Assembly: GCF_000429765.1 (NCBI RefSeq)
Contig: NZ_AUCM01000011.1
Span: 105,459-169,458, forward strand
Reading direction: 5' to 3'
From: Gemmobacter nectariphilus DSM 15620
GTDB taxonomy: Bacteria; Pseudomonadota; Alphaproteobacteria; Rhodobacterales; Rhodobacteraceae
DNA: 64,000 bases
Each line of letters starts with the position of its first letter. Positions within the stretch are counted from its first letter, which is position 1. The translations under genes and the position numbers were made by a program. The notes beneath the pieces are model-generated. The model was not told the origin of the DNA, did not search any database, and was given only the letters and a program-made list of their open reading frames with translations. Shown in pieces: positions 7,775 to 16,407 of the stretch.

Positions 7775-8677
7775 ATGGAGCTGAGACAGATCCAGTATTT
7801 CATCGCCATTGCCGAGGCCGAACACTTTGGCCGCGCCGCCCAGCGCCTGCGCATCGCCCAACCTGCGCTGAGCCGTCAGATGAAGCTGCTGGAAACCGAG
7901 CTGGGGATCGAGCTGTTCGAGCGGCTGCCGCGCGGGGTGCGGCTGACGCAGGCGGGGCGGGTGTTCCTGACGGAAATCCGGGGGTTGCAGGGGCTTATCG
8001 GCCGCGCGGTCGGGGCGGCACGGGCGGCGGCTGCGGGGCAGCACGGCACGCTGCGACTAAGCTTCATCGAGGCGGCTGCCTGGCAAGGGCTGTTGCCCGA
8101 CGCGATCCGCCGCTTTCGCACCGATTTTGCCGGGATCGACCTGTCGCTTCTGGCCATGCCGACGGCGGAACAGCTGGCCGCGCTGCGCCAGCGGCAGACG
8201 GATGCCGCGCTGATCTACAACCCCGAGCCGATGGACGATCTGGTCAGCCTGCCGCTGGTCCGGCACCCGGCCCTTCTGGCGGTGCCCGCCGAATCGCGCC
8301 TTGCCGGGTTTGACGAAATCGCGCTGACCGATCTGACGGATGAGCGGATGATCGGCTTTCAGCGCCGGGCCAGTCCGCGGTTCTTTGACGACATCCACGC
8401 CGCCATGCGCAAGGCCGGGGTGACACCGCGGTATGTCAGCGAGCTGATGGCCGAGACCGAGATTCTGGCGCTGGTCAGCGCCGGTGCCGGCTGCGCCCTG
8501 GCCAATGCGCAACAAATCTGGCGCCCGCCGCACGGGGTGCGCTTTGTCAAGGTGCGCGATCTGAACGTCCACCTGACGCTGTCGCTGGTTCATCGGCGGG
8601 GCGACGCGCCCCCGGCATTGCTGCGCTTTGAAGAGATTCTGCGCGAACTGGCCGAGGCCGAGAAATTTCAGACTTGA
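7775..8677 (+). CDS. LysR-family transcriptional regulator
   Basis: The 300-residue protein opens with a textbook LysR winged helix-turn-helix: MELRQIQYFIAIAEAEHFGRAAQRLRIAQ (read in pieces) followed by PALSRQMKLLE and ELGIELFERLPRGVRLTQAG. From about residue 90 it has the periplasmic-binding-protein-like effector domain. The ATG at 7775 is the standard family start. No clear ribosome site precedes it, so initiation may be weak or leaderless. It is divergent from the CoA-ligase operon and is followed by an oxidoreductase gene on the same strand. By position it is the likely activator or repressor of this locus, with an acid or CoA-ester effector that cannot be named. Confidence 0.92.
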   Translation: MELRQIQYFIAIAEAEHFGRAAQRLRIAQPALSRQMKLLETELGIELFERLPRGVRLTQAGRVFLTEIRGLQGLIGRAVGAARAAAAGQHGTLRLSFIEAAAWQGLLPDAIRRFRTDFAGIDLSLLAMPTAEQLAALRQRQTDAALIYNPEPMDDLVSLPLVRHPALLAVPAESRLAGFDEIALTDLTDERMIGFQRRASPRFFDDIHAAMRKAGVTPRYVSELMAETEILALVSAGAGCALANAQQIWRPPHGVRFVKVRDLNVHLTLSLVHRRGDAPPALLRFEEILRELAEAEKFQT

Positions 8678-8729
8678 AACATCTGCGACGCAGGCGCACC
8701 TTGCCCGCGCAGCAAAGGCGGAGAGTTCC

Positions 8730-9671
8730 ATGGCCAAGATGATGCGCGCAGCCCGGTATTTCCAGCATGGCGGCCCCGAGGTGATCTCGGTCGATCATGT
8801 GCCGGTGCCCGAGCCTGACAAGGGTCAGGTTCTGGTGGAAATCGCGGCCGCCGGTGTCGCGCCGCTGGACTGGAAGATGCGCGCGGGCCTGCTGCAACAG
8901 TATTTCAGCCTGCACTTTCCCAAGATTCCGGGGCGCGATGGTGCAGGGCGGGTGGTAGCCTGCGGGCCCGGCATCTCGCGGCTGGCGCCGGGGGATCGGG
9001 TCGCGGTGATGGCCCCGCCGGCAGGGCAGGCGGGCACCCATGCCGAATATATCGTCGCCGATGCCGATCTGGTCGTGCCTCTGCCTGACAATCTGGGCGA
9101 CGATGCGGCGGCGGCGCTGATCAACGCGGGCCTGTCGGCCTGGATCGCGGTCATGCGCACGGCGCAGGTGCAGCGCGGCCAGCGCGTGCTGGTGCAATCG
9201 GGCGCCGGGGCCGTGGGCGGGCTGATGGTGCAGCTGTGCGCCCATCTGGGGGCCGAGGTGACAGCAACCTGCCGTGCAGCGAATGCCGATTATGTGCGCG
9301 GTCTCGGGGCCTCGCGCGTCATTGCCTATGACGGGCCTGCGGTCACGGACCTGCCCCCGCAGGATGTGGTGTTTGATCTGATGGGCGGGGCGGTGCATGA
9401 TGCCTGCTACCCGATGCTGGCACCGGGCGGGCATCTGGTCTGGCTGGCTGCCGCCCCGATCACCGATCGCGGTGCCGAATTCGGTGTTCGCGTCACCCGC
9501 GCGATGATCACGGATGATGCCGGTGTGGTGGCCGAGGTGATGAAACTGGCCGCGCAAGGCGTTCTGAAGCCGCAAATCGCCGGCGTGATGCCGCTGGATC
9601 AGGCCGCCGAGGCCCAGCGCAAGCTGGCCGCTGGCGAGATCACGCGGGGGCGGCTGATCCTGCGGCCTTGA
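8730..9671 (+). CDS. Zinc-independent NADPH:quinone oxidoreductase-like MDR protein
   Basis: The 313-residue protein is a medium-chain dehydrogenase/reductase of the quinone-oxidoreductase group. The catalytic GroES-like domain lacks the zinc-ligand cysteines. It shows GRDGAGRVVACG and PGDRVAVMAP, then a Rossmann domain with VLVQSGAGAVGGLMVQL, the AxxGxxG NADP-binding turn. The ATG at 8730 has GGCGGAGAG upstream; the longer frame overlaps the LysR gene and is unlikely. The gene follows LysR after about 50 bases, so the two may be cotranscribed. It may reduce an enone or quinone intermediate of the neighbouring pathway, which is inference. Its 3' end overlaps the convergent GntR gene by 32 bases. 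Confidence 0.85.
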   Translation: MAKMMRAARYFQHGGPEVISVDHVPVPEPDKGQVLVEIAAAGVAPLDWKMRAGLLQQYFSLHFPKIPGRDGAGRVVACGPGISRLAPGDRVAVMAPPAGQAGTHAEYIVADADLVVPLPDNLGDDAAAALINAGLSAWIAVMRTAQVQRGQRVLVQSGAGAVGGLMVQLCAHLGAEVTATCRAANADYVRGLGASRVIAYDGPAVTDLPPQDVVFDLMGGAVHDACYPMLAPGGHLVWLAAAPITDRGAEFGVRVTRAMITDDAGVVAEVMKLAAQGVLKPQIAGVMPLDQAAEAQRKLAAGEITRGRLILRP

Positions 9672-10350
9672 CCCCGGGCTTGCGCCGACGCGGGCGGGCC
9701 GGGGCCTCGGGTGGGGGCAGGCGGGCGACCAGTTCGGTTTCGGTGCGCCGGTAATGCGCGGTCAGCCGCTCGACGGCCAGGGCGCTGTTGCGCGCCAGCG
9801 CGGCCTCGGCAATGGCGCGGTGTTCGGCGGCCAGATCGCGCGTGCCATCGCGCGCCTCGACGGTCAGGGCATGAAAGCGGAACCGCTCGGATTCGGAATA
9901 GAGCTTCTCGAACAGATCGAGCAGCCAGCGCGACCCACAGGCGGCCACCAGCGCGCGATGGAAATCGTGGTGCAGCTGTTCCAGCCGGTCGGCATCATGC
10001 CGGGTTGCGCCATCGAGCAGCGCATCAAGCGCCGTCTGAACGGCGGCGGCCCAGTCCTCGCCGCCGCGGTCGATGGACCGGGCCAGGGCCTCGGTCTCGA
10101 TCAGGATGCGGGTGTCGGTGGTGTCGGTCAGCTCGTCCACCGTCAGGGGCGCCACGAAGAAGCCGCGCAGCGAGATCGCCGTGACCAGACGTTCGGCCTG
10201 AAGCCGGTTCAACGCCTCGCGCAGCGGGGACATGCCCATGCTGTAACGTTCACACAGAAAGGCCATGCGCAGCGGCAATCCCGGCGCCAGCGCGCCCGAG
10301 ATGATATCGTGCCGCAAGGCGGCGTGGGCGGTGTCTGCAAGCGTTTTCAT
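9640..10350 (-). CDS. GntR-family regulator, FCD (FadR) subfamily
   Basis: The 236-residue protein has an N-terminal GntR winged helix (residues 5-70, with SPLREALNRLQAERLV as the recognition segment). An all-helical FCD effector domain follows, with the metal-binding pattern D...H around LEQLHHDFHRALVAACGS and a later AEHRAIAEAALA histidine. FCD regulators sense small organic acids. The last ~20 residues are a basic, alanine-rich tail (PRRRKPGVKAAG) that overlaps the convergent oxidoreductase gene. It could act on the palindrome at 1200-1209 or on its own promoter; neither link is proven. The gene stands alone, with its upstream side facing an intergenic repeat. Confidence 0.9.
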   Translation of the reverse strand: MKTLADTAHAALRHDIISGALAPGLPLRMAFLCERYSMGMSPLREALNRLQAERLVTAISLRGFFVAPLTVDELTDTTDTRILIETEALARSIDRGGEDWAAAVQTALDALLDGATRHDADRLEQLHHDFHRALVAACGSRWLLDLFEKLYSESERFRFHALTVEARDGTRDLAAEHRAIAEAALARNSALAVERLTAHYRRTETELVARLPPPEAPARPRRRKPGVKAAGSAAPA

Positions 10351-10444
10351 GCGCGGTCCTGCTGTGGTCCGGGCATTGTGCCAAAGGTGGCGGCGCCTTG
10401 CAAAGCCCCGGCGGCATCACGGGCGGCGATGTCGGATGCCTCCG

Positions 10445-10475
10445 GCGGGGATATTTGGATCAAGGCGAAAATGGG
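10445..10475 (+). repeat. Dispersed intergenic element, copy 1
   Basis: The core CGGGGATATTTGGATCAAGG followed by CGAAAATGGG lies between the GntR start and the end of the glycosyltransferase gene. It nearly matches the copy at 45397-45425 (GGATATTTGGATCAAGGCGAA shared in both). It is the one copy in this window that does not sit downstream of a gene read in its own direction. Confidence 0.65.
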
Positions 10476-10480
10476 GTCGG

Positions 10481-11401
10481 TCACGCCGGATCCAGACCGG
10501 GAAAGCGCGCGGCGACCTTGCGGCGCAAACCCAGCTTGGCCTGACGCAGCAGGCCCTGATCGGCCAGCGCCGTGACCAGATCGGGGCGCGCGGTCTGGAT
10601 GCGGTCATAGAACTGGTCGATCCCGTCGGGCGTCGCGGCCTGAAGCCAGGCCTGCATCGCGGGGCGGTATTGATAGGCACCTTTCGACAGCCGATAAGGC
10701 AGGCGCGCTTTCCACAGTTCGGCATCCTGGGCATGGAAATGCAGCAGGGCAAGGTCAGGGTGGAAGCGCCCGCCAAAGACCCAGTCGCCATGTTTCCAGC
10801 GAGCACCGTGGATGCGCGGGATCATCCCCTGAACCCCGGTGCGAAAGAAGCATTTGCCGACGGTATGGCTGAGCATTCCCTTGTCCAGCAGATCGCCAAG
10901 CGGGCCGTAAAGCTGCGCCGCCATGTCGCCGGCATCGTCGGGCAACTGGCGGCGGAAGGCGCGGGCCGTGAAAATGTCATCGGGCAGTGCAGGGTCGTGC
11001 AGCGCCTCCCACGGCTCGGCGCGGACGATATGGCGGTCTGCGGGCTGATCGGCCAGCATTTCGGCCACGGGAACATCCGCCAGCAGGAATTCGTCAACGT
11101 CGAAATGCCCGATCCAGTCGAGCCCGGCCTTGCGCAGGATACGGCCGATGTTCTTGATCTGCCGCACCTGATGGGTATCGGGGCGGGTGCCGGCAATGGT
11201 CTGCCAATAGGGATCGTCGCAGCGGATGACAGTGATGCCGTCCTGCCCCGACAGCAGATCGGCGGCCGGATCGTCCGGGTCGTCGAAATGCAGCCAGATG
11301 CGGTGGGCGCCCAGATCCAGATGATGGGCGGCAAAGGCCAGCACCTGATCGGCCGGCGCCTTGACGGTGGCCGCGACGCCCCAGCGCGGCAGGCGCGTCA
11401 T
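10481..11401 (-). CDS. Glycosyltransferase family 2-like protein (Glyco_tranf_2_4 type)
   Basis: The 306-residue protein starts WGVAATVKAPADQVLAF and has the metal-binding motif HFDVDEFL near residue 100, a DxD-type site preceded by the NIGRILRKAGLDWIG helix. This pattern matches the Glyco_tranf_2_4 family that is common in Rhodobacterales, in which the nucleotide-sugar site sits in a truncated GT-A fold. No signal peptide or membrane segment is seen, so it acts in the cytoplasm, perhaps on a surface glycan. Its ATG overlaps the stop of the lytic transglycosylase gene (TGATG), so the two are translationally coupled. Donor and acceptor are unknown. Confidence 0.75.
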   Translation of the reverse strand: MTRLPRWGVAATVKAPADQVLAFAAHHLDLGAHRIWLHFDDPDDPAADLLSGQDGITVIRCDDPYWQTIAGTRPDTHQVRQIKNIGRILRKAGLDWIGHFDVDEFLLADVPVAEMLADQPADRHIVRAEPWEALHDPALPDDIFTARAFRRQLPDDAGDMAAQLYGPLGDLLDKGMLSHTVGKCFFRTGVQGMIPRIHGARWKHGDWVFGGRFHPDLALLHFHAQDAELWKARLPYRLSKGAYQYRPAMQAWLQAATPDGIDQFYDRIQTARPDLVTALADQGLLRQAKLGLRRKVAARFPGLDPA

Positions 11402-12564
11402 CAGAGCCGCTCCAGCAAGGTGGTGGTCGGCCAGGCATCGGCAGGCAGGCCAAGGCGCGCCTGTTCCTTTTGCACCGCGATACGGGTCAGCGCGCCAAGG
11501 ATGCCGTCGATCTTGCCGACATCATGCCCGCGCGCCTGCAACTTGCGTTGCAGCGCCTTCATCTGATCCGGGGACAGGGCAGGATCGGGCGTGCCGGGGC
11601 GAAAGGCCGGGGCGCCCTCGATCCTGGTGGCGAAATAGGCCGCCGTGGTGACGTAGACGAAGCTTTTGTTCCACTCGAACAGGGTGTGGAAATTCGGATA
11701 GGCCATGAAGGCCGGCCCCTTGCGCCCTTGCGGCAGCAGGACCGACCCTTGCAGGCCAGGCGCCAGCGTGCCGCTGCGAGCGGTCACCCCCATGGCCGCC
11801 CAGTCCGCCGTGGGCAGCGCCTTGTCCACCCCGGTCTGCGACCAGTCCAGATCGGCAGGCAGCACGATTTCCTGAAGCCACGGCTGCCCTGCCCGCCAGC
11901 CATGGTGGCGCAGCATGTTCGCCCCCGACAGGATCGCATCGGGGACCGAGGTTTTCAGTGTCACCTTGCCATCGCCATCGCCATCGACGCCGCGGGCCAG
12001 GATATCGGCGGGCAGCATCTGCACCATGCCGATCTCGCCCGCCCAGGCGCCGGTGGTGGTGGCGGGGTCAAACTCGCCGAGTTCCCACATGCGCAGCGCG
12101 GCCAAAGCCTGCGGGCGGAACAGGCCGGGGCGGCGGCAATCATGGGCCAGTGTCACCAGCGCGTTCAGCGTGTTGAAATCCCCCTGATAGCCGCCGAAAT
12201 CGGTTTCAAACGCCCAGAAGGCCAGCAGGATCCCGCGCGAGACGCCATAGTCCGCCTCGGCCCGGTCGAACAGCGCCTTGTGCTGGCGCGCCTTGGCGAC
12301 AGCGGTATCGCTGCGGTTCTGGCTGATCAGGCTGCGGGAAAATTCGGTGAAGGTCTTGCGGAACACACCCTGCGCGCGGTCGGCGGCCAGAACCTTGGGG
12401 TCGGGCGCAGCGGTGCGGAAAAAGCGGTCTACCCCGGCGGGCGCATGGCCCGCCGCCACAGCCTCGGCTCTCAGCGCGTCCAGCCAGCTGCCAAAAGGGC
12501 CGCCACAGGGCACCTCGGCCATGGCAGGGGTGGCGGCAAGCATCAGGGCAAGGGTCAATCGCAT
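11401..12564 (-). CDS. Lytic murein transglycosylase (MltB/SLT_2 family) with C-terminal peptidoglycan-binding domain
   Basis: The 387-residue protein starts with a signal peptide (MRLTLALMLAATPAMA). It carries an SLT_2 lytic transglycosylase domain with the catalytic glutamate in AFWAFETDFGGYQG, and the family blocks TLAHDCRRPGLF and EIGMVQMLPADILARG. A PG_binding_1 repeat (QMKALQRKLQARGHDVGKIDGILG) follows at the C-terminus. It cleaves glycan strands of peptidoglycan with formation of 1,6-anhydro-muramic acid in the periplasm. The start at 12564 has a GGAG ribosome site; the upstream part of the frame adds an unlikely extension before the signal peptide. It lies between cobD and a coupled glycosyltransferase gene. 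Confidence 0.9.
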   Translation of the reverse strand: MRLTLALMLAATPAMAEVPCGGPFGSWLDALRAEAVAAGHAPAGVDRFFRTAAPDPKVLAADRAQGVFRKTFTEFSRSLISQNRSDTAVAKARQHKALFDRAEADYGVSRGILLAFWAFETDFGGYQGDFNTLNALVTLAHDCRRPGLFRPQALAALRMWELGEFDPATTTGAWAGEIGMVQMLPADILARGVDGDGDGKVTLKTSVPDAILSGANMLRHHGWRAGQPWLQEIVLPADLDWSQTGVDKALPTADWAAMGVTARSGTLAPGLQGSVLLPQGRKGPAFMAYPNFHTLFEWNKSFVYVTTAAYFATRIEGAPAFRPGTPDPALSPDQMKALQRKLQARGHDVGKIDGILGALTRIAVQKEQARLGLPADAWPTTTLLERL

Positions 12565-12622
12565 CGGGCACTCCGGGTCTGGCGGGACCAGCATACCCGG
12601 CAAGGCGGCGCGGAAAAGGGCG

Positions 12623-13543
12623 TTATCCGCACGAAATCAGGGCAATCAGCGCGACCAGGACCAGCATCAGCCCCCAGACCCGCCAGAGCAGGCCAACGGC
12701 CGCGTCGATGTCATCCGGCCCGGCATCGCGGCGGCCCTCGGGGTGCACGAAGGGCTGATCGGTCATCCGCCCGTGATAGCTGCGCGGCCCAGATACGGCG
12801 ACGCCCAGCACCACGGCCATGGCTGCCTCGGGCCAGCCGGCATTGGGCGAGCGATGGCGCGGGGCATCGCGCAGCACCACGCGGGCGGCATCGGGCCGCC
12901 AGCCCGCCAGCGCCAGAAGCACGGCAGACAGCCGGGCCGGGATCAGGTTCAGCACATCGTCCAGCCGCGCGGCGGCCCAGCCGAACTGTTCATGCCGCGG
13001 GGTGCGGTGGCCGATCATGCTGTCGGCCGTGTTGACCACCTTGTAGATCAGGATCCCCGGCAAGCCGCCGATCAGGAACCAGAAGGCCGGGGCGATCACG
13101 CCATCCGACAAATTCTCGGCCGCGCTTTCGATGGCCCCGCGCGACACCGCAGGCGCGTCCATCGCCGCCGTGTCGCGCCCGACGATGCGCGCGACCATCC
13201 GCCGCCCGTCCGCCAGCGAGATCCGCAAGGCATCGCCCACCGCCTGAACATGATCGGCCAGCGAACGCTGCGCGAGCAAGATCGCACCGCCCAGCATTTC
13301 CCAGACCGGGCCAAAGGGCAGCGCCGCGACAAGGCCGCCCAGGGCCCCTGCCCCGACCACCAGCAGCACCACAGCCGCGATGCCCCGCATCTTGCGGTTT
13401 GTCCCCCGGTTCAGCCGCGCATCCAGCACTGCCACCGCCCGGCCCATCAGCACAGCCGGATGCGGCCAGCGATCCCACAGCCAGCGCGGCTCGCCCAACA
13501 GGGCATCCAGCAGCATCGCGGGGATCAGGATCAGGGCGTGCAT
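12623..13543 (-). CDS. cobD: Adenosylcobinamide-phosphate synthase CobD/CbiB
   Basis: The 306-residue integral membrane protein matches CobD/CbiB, which attaches (R)-1-aminopropanol (or its phosphate) to adenosylcobyric acid in cobalamin synthesis. Family words seen are [22 protein letters not shown] at the N-terminus (shown split: [16 protein letters not shown]), [32 protein letters not shown] and [17 protein letters not shown]. Four to five hydrophobic segments are visible, the last closing the protein. A GGAGG site precedes the ATG. No other cob genes are nearby, and I could not find a cobalamin riboswitch in the 241-base gap upstream. Confidence 0.95.
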   Translation of the reverse strand: MHALILIPAMLLDALLGEPRWLWDRWPHPAVLMGRAVAVLDARLNRGTNRKMRGIAAVVLLVVGAGALGGLVAALPFGPVWEMLGGAILLAQRSLADHVQAVGDALRISLADGRRMVARIVGRDTAAMDAPAVSRGAIESAAENLSDGVIAPAFWFLIGGLPGILIYKVVNTADSMIGHRTPRHEQFGWAAARLDDVLNLIPARLSAVLLALAGWRPDAARVVLRDAPRHRSPNAGWPEAAMAVVLGVAVSGPRSYHGRMTDQPFVHPEGRRDAGPDDIDAAVGLLWRVWGLMLVLVALIALISCG

Positions 13544-13784
13544 CGGGCCTCCGGGATCGGTTGCATGGGGTTATCAGGCAGCGCCGCGCGCGCGTCCAGA
13601 CCGGACATCGGGCCAATGCGGCCAATCGCTGCGGCAAACCCTGCTTGATGCGCGGCGACAGACATTTATTCATGGCGCCATGAAACGCGCGCCTTCCGCA
13701 GCCGCCCGACGGGCAGTGACCTGCCCCCTGGTCGATGGCCCCGGTCTGTCGAAGGCCCGCACAACCCCAAAGCGGGACCAGACC

Positions 13785-14576
13785 ATGACCACGAACGACC
13801 AGCCCACACCCCAGGATCACCGCATCCCCTGTGGCGACGGCCATATCTTTGCCCGCGACTGGGCGGGGCGTGACACCAAGGTGCCCATCGTGCTGCTGCA
13901 CGATTCGCTTGGGGCGGTGACGCTTTGGCGCGACTTTCCCGAACGCCTTGCCAAGGCCACCGGGCGCCGGGTCATCGCCTATGACCGGCCGGGCTTTGGG
14001 CAATCGTCGCCGCGCACCGATGTGCTGTCCCCCGGCTTCGTGGCCGAGGAAGCCCATCACGTCATCCCGGTTCTGTGCGATGCGCTGGGGCTGACCCGGT
14101 TCATCGCCTGCGGGCACAGCGTGGGCGGGGGCATGGCGGTGGAAACCGCCGCCGCCCACCCCGATCGGGTCGCGGCGCTGATCACGATCGCCGCACAAGC
14201 CTTCATCGAAGACCGCACGCGCGAGGGGATCCGCGCGGCGAAGGCCGCCTTTGCCGACCCTGCCGAACTGGACCGGCTGGCCCGCCACCATGGCACCAAG
14301 GCGCGCTGGGTGCTGGATGCCTGGACCGAAACCTGGCTGTCACCCGGCTTTGCGGACTGGTCGCTTGACCGCGCGCTGTCAGGGGTGAAATGCCCCGCCC
14401 TTGTCATGCACGGCGAGCGCGACGAATACGGATCGCACGCCCAGCCCCGCCAGATCGCGGCGGCGACGGGTGGCCAGCTGGTGATCCTGCCCGGCACCGG
14501 CCATGTCCCTCACCGCGAGGCGACGGATCTGACCATCGCCACCATCCGCGATTTCCTGCAAACCGCGCAGGTCTGA
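13785..14576 (+). CDS. Alpha/beta hydrolase
   Basis: The 263-residue protein is an alpha/beta-hydrolase fold enzyme. It shows the oxyanion strand PIVLLHDSLGAVTLWRDFP (His replaced within HDSLG), the nucleophile elbow GHSVGGGMA near residue 110, a C-terminal aspartate around HGERDEYG and the catalytic histidine in GTGHVPHRE. The fold suits ester or carbon-carbon hydrolysis; no substrate can be read. The ATG at 13785 is preferred because the protein then begins just before the fold. The ATG at 13681 would add an unconserved basic extension. The ribosome site is weak in both cases. The gene is divergent from cobD and convergent with the glutathione-dependent reductase. Confidence 0.8.
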   Translation: MTTNDQPTPQDHRIPCGDGHIFARDWAGRDTKVPIVLLHDSLGAVTLWRDFPERLAKATGRRVIAYDRPGFGQSSPRTDVLSPGFVAEEAHHVIPVLCDALGLTRFIACGHSVGGGMAVETAAAHPDRVAALITIAAQAFIEDRTREGIRAAKAAFADPAELDRLARHHGTKARWVLDAWTETWLSPGFADWSLDRALSGVKCPALVMHGERDEYGSHAQPRQIAAATGGQLVILPGTGHVPHREATDLTIATIRDFLQTAQV

Positions 14577-14588
14577 CCCCGCAGGCGT

Positions 14589-15575
14589 TCAAATCTGCGG
14601 CGCTGCCCGACCATGCGGCGCCGCAAAGTCGATCACCGGGTTGATGGGCAGAATCCGGTTCGGGTTTATCGTGTCGTGGCTATAGTGATAGTGCCGCACG
14701 ATGTGATCGAGCTTGACCGTATCAGCCACCCCCGGCACCTGATACAGCGCGCGGGTGTACGCCCAAAGGTTCGGAAAATCGACCAGCCGGTTGCGGTTGC
14801 ACTTGAAATGCAGGTGATAGACCGGGTCGAACCGCACCAGCGTGGTGAACAGCCGCCAGTCGGCCTCGGTCACGACGCCGCCGACCAGGAACGGCGCGCG
14901 CGACAGATGGTCCTCCAGCCAGTCCATCGTGTCGAACACCTCGCGCACGGCCTCGTCATAGGCGGCCTGCGTGGTGGCGAATCCGGCGCGATAGACCCCG
15001 TTGTTGAAGCCGCGATAGATGCGGGTGTTCACCGCCTCGATCTGGTCCCGCAGCGGTTCGGGCCAGAAATCGCGGCCATTGCCGGTGATCCCGTCAAAGG
15101 CCGAGTTGAACATGCGGATGATCTCGGCGCTTTCGTTCGACACGATGCGGCCGGTCGCCTTGTCCCATAGCACCGGCACGGTCACGCGGCCCGACATGTC
15201 AGGCACCGCACGGGTGTAGAGGTCGCGCAGGAACGGCAGGCCGAATTGCGCATCGCCCGTCGCCCCCGGAAAATCGGTGGCAAAGGTCCATCCATCGTCC
15301 AGCATGTCCGGATGGACCGCCGACACGTCGATCAGCCCTTCCAGCCCCTTGAGCGCCCGGAAGATCAGCGTCCGATGCGCCCAGGGGCAGGCGTAGGACA
15401 CATACAGATGATAGCGCCCCGGCTCGGCCCGGAAGTCGCCATCGCCCGACGGGCCGGGCGCACCATCGGGGGTGATCCAGTTGCGGAACCGGGCCACCGT
15501 GCGCTGAAACCGGCCGCCGGTGCTGGCGGTGTCGTACCAAGCGGGATCCCAGTTCCCGTTCACAAGCTGACCCAT
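14589..15575 (-). CDS. Glutathionyl-hydroquinone reductase (Xi-class GST, YqjG/EcfG-like)
   Basis: The 328-residue protein matches the Xi class of glutathione transferases that reduce glutathionyl-hydroquinones. The catalytic motif YVSYACPWAHRTLI is present with the CPWA cysteine near residue 60. Further family words are GWTFATDFPG, LRDLYTRA, IVSNESAEIIRMFNSAFD and PNLWAYTRALYQVPGV. It acts in the cytoplasm with glutathione. The ATG at 15575 has AAAGGAAA upstream and MGQLVNGNW is the usual N-terminus; the longer frame overlaps the divergent gene region. Single gene, convergent with the hydrolase. Confidence 0.92.
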   Translation of the reverse strand: MGQLVNGNWDPAWYDTASTGGRFQRTVARFRNWITPDGAPGPSGDGDFRAEPGRYHLYVSYACPWAHRTLIFRALKGLEGLIDVSAVHPDMLDDGWTFATDFPGATGDAQFGLPFLRDLYTRAVPDMSGRVTVPVLWDKATGRIVSNESAEIIRMFNSAFDGITGNGRDFWPEPLRDQIEAVNTRIYRGFNNGVYRAGFATTQAAYDEAVREVFDTMDWLEDHLSRAPFLVGGVVTEADWRLFTTLVRFDPVYHLHFKCNRNRLVDFPNLWAYTRALYQVPGVADTVKLDHIVRHYHYSHDTINPNRILPINPVIDFAAPHGRAAPQI

Positions 15576-15785
15576 GGCATTTCCTTTCTGTTGCCGCCTA
15601 CCTAGGGGCCTTGCCTCGCCTTGGGAACATCCGCGTGGCGCGCAGAAAGGGCTGCATCTGCGCACATCCGGACAATCCGCAGAGTTGCTCTCTTGCCACG
15701 CCGCCCGTCTGCTGGGCATAAAACCGCAGAATCGCTTGAAATTCCGGCACGTTGCGGCAGAGTTGAGGCAGGGAAGGGAAAAGCC

Positions 15786-16136
15786 ATGCTGGAATTTCTG
15801 CCTGCCGATGTGCGTGAGGGGCTCATGCGCGCCCAGCGCCGCGCGCCCGCGCGCCGCCGCAAACTGGCGCTGCACCTGGGGGATGCGGTGTTCCCGATTC
15901 TGCGCATCTGGGACAGCGGGTTCGCCATCGACGCAAGCCGCCTGAACCGCCTGCGCGGGTTTGTGGAAATCCACGAGGGGGCGCGCCCCTTGCTATCGTG
16001 CCTGATCGTCGCCAGCGACCTGGCCGAGGGCGAGCTGATCTGCACCTTCAAGCGCGCGACCCCGATCCAGGACCGCGCCGCGCTGGATTACGAACTGCCC
16101 GAGGACCAGCCAACGGTGCTTCTGCCGCGGCAATAG
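15786..16136 (+). CDS. Small conserved hypothetical protein
   Basis: The 116-residue protein starts MLEFLPADVREGL, followed by a basic helix with repeated Arg (AQRRAPARRRK). A compact beta-rich part follows (VFPILRIWDSGFAID, LRGFVEIHEGARPLLSCLIVAS, LICTFKRATPIQDRAALDYE). I recognise proteins of this shape from other Rhodobacterales but know no function. The beta pattern vaguely recalls PilZ or Tudor-like barrels, without the RxxxR signature needed for c-di-GMP binding. AGGGAAGG lies before the ATG. It is divergent from the glutathione reductase gene and followed by an intergenic repeat. Confidence 0.65.
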   Translation: MLEFLPADVREGLMRAQRRAPARRRKLALHLGDAVFPILRIWDSGFAIDASRLNRLRGFVEIHEGARPLLSCLIVASDLAEGELICTFKRATPIQDRAALDYELPEDQPTVLLPRQ

Positions 16137-16138
16137 GC

Positions 16139-16168
16139 TTTCATCTTTCCAGAAATACCCGACTGGGG
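16139..16168 (-). repeat. Dispersed intergenic element, copy 2
   Basis: On the minus strand this reads CCCCAGTCGGGTATTTCTGG, then AAAGATGAAA. It matches the core of the other copies and sits directly after the stop of the plus-strand gene, downstream of the convergent amidohydrolase gene. The rest of the 271-base gap (16137-16407) holds a GC-rich hairpin near 16372-16396 next to the amidohydrolase end and nothing else that I recognise. Confidence 0.6.
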
Positions 16169-16407
16169 CGCCAGCGGGTCAACGCGGGGAAATGAGACCA
16201 CCGCTTCGGCCGCCTTCGGGCCGCAAGGTCTGCTCACCTACCACCGTCGCGCGTCGCGTTCCGACGGCCCAGCACGGACCCCACGGCATTTCCTGCCCCG
16301 GGGTCCCATTCGTCTGTCTCCGAATTTTCCACGGCCGCCGGTAGGTTCGCCAAGGGGTCAAGAACCGACCGGCGCGGGGGTGTGCCCCCCGCCCGGAAAG
16401 ATAGCTC

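Noticed and set aside
10428..10480. Gene start within the intergenic element near the GntR gene
   Set aside because: The short frames there have no ribosome site, and the sequence matches the dispersed element.
13544..13784. Cobalamin riboswitch upstream of cobD
   Set aside because: The conserved B12-box and surrounding helices could not be found in the 241-base gap.
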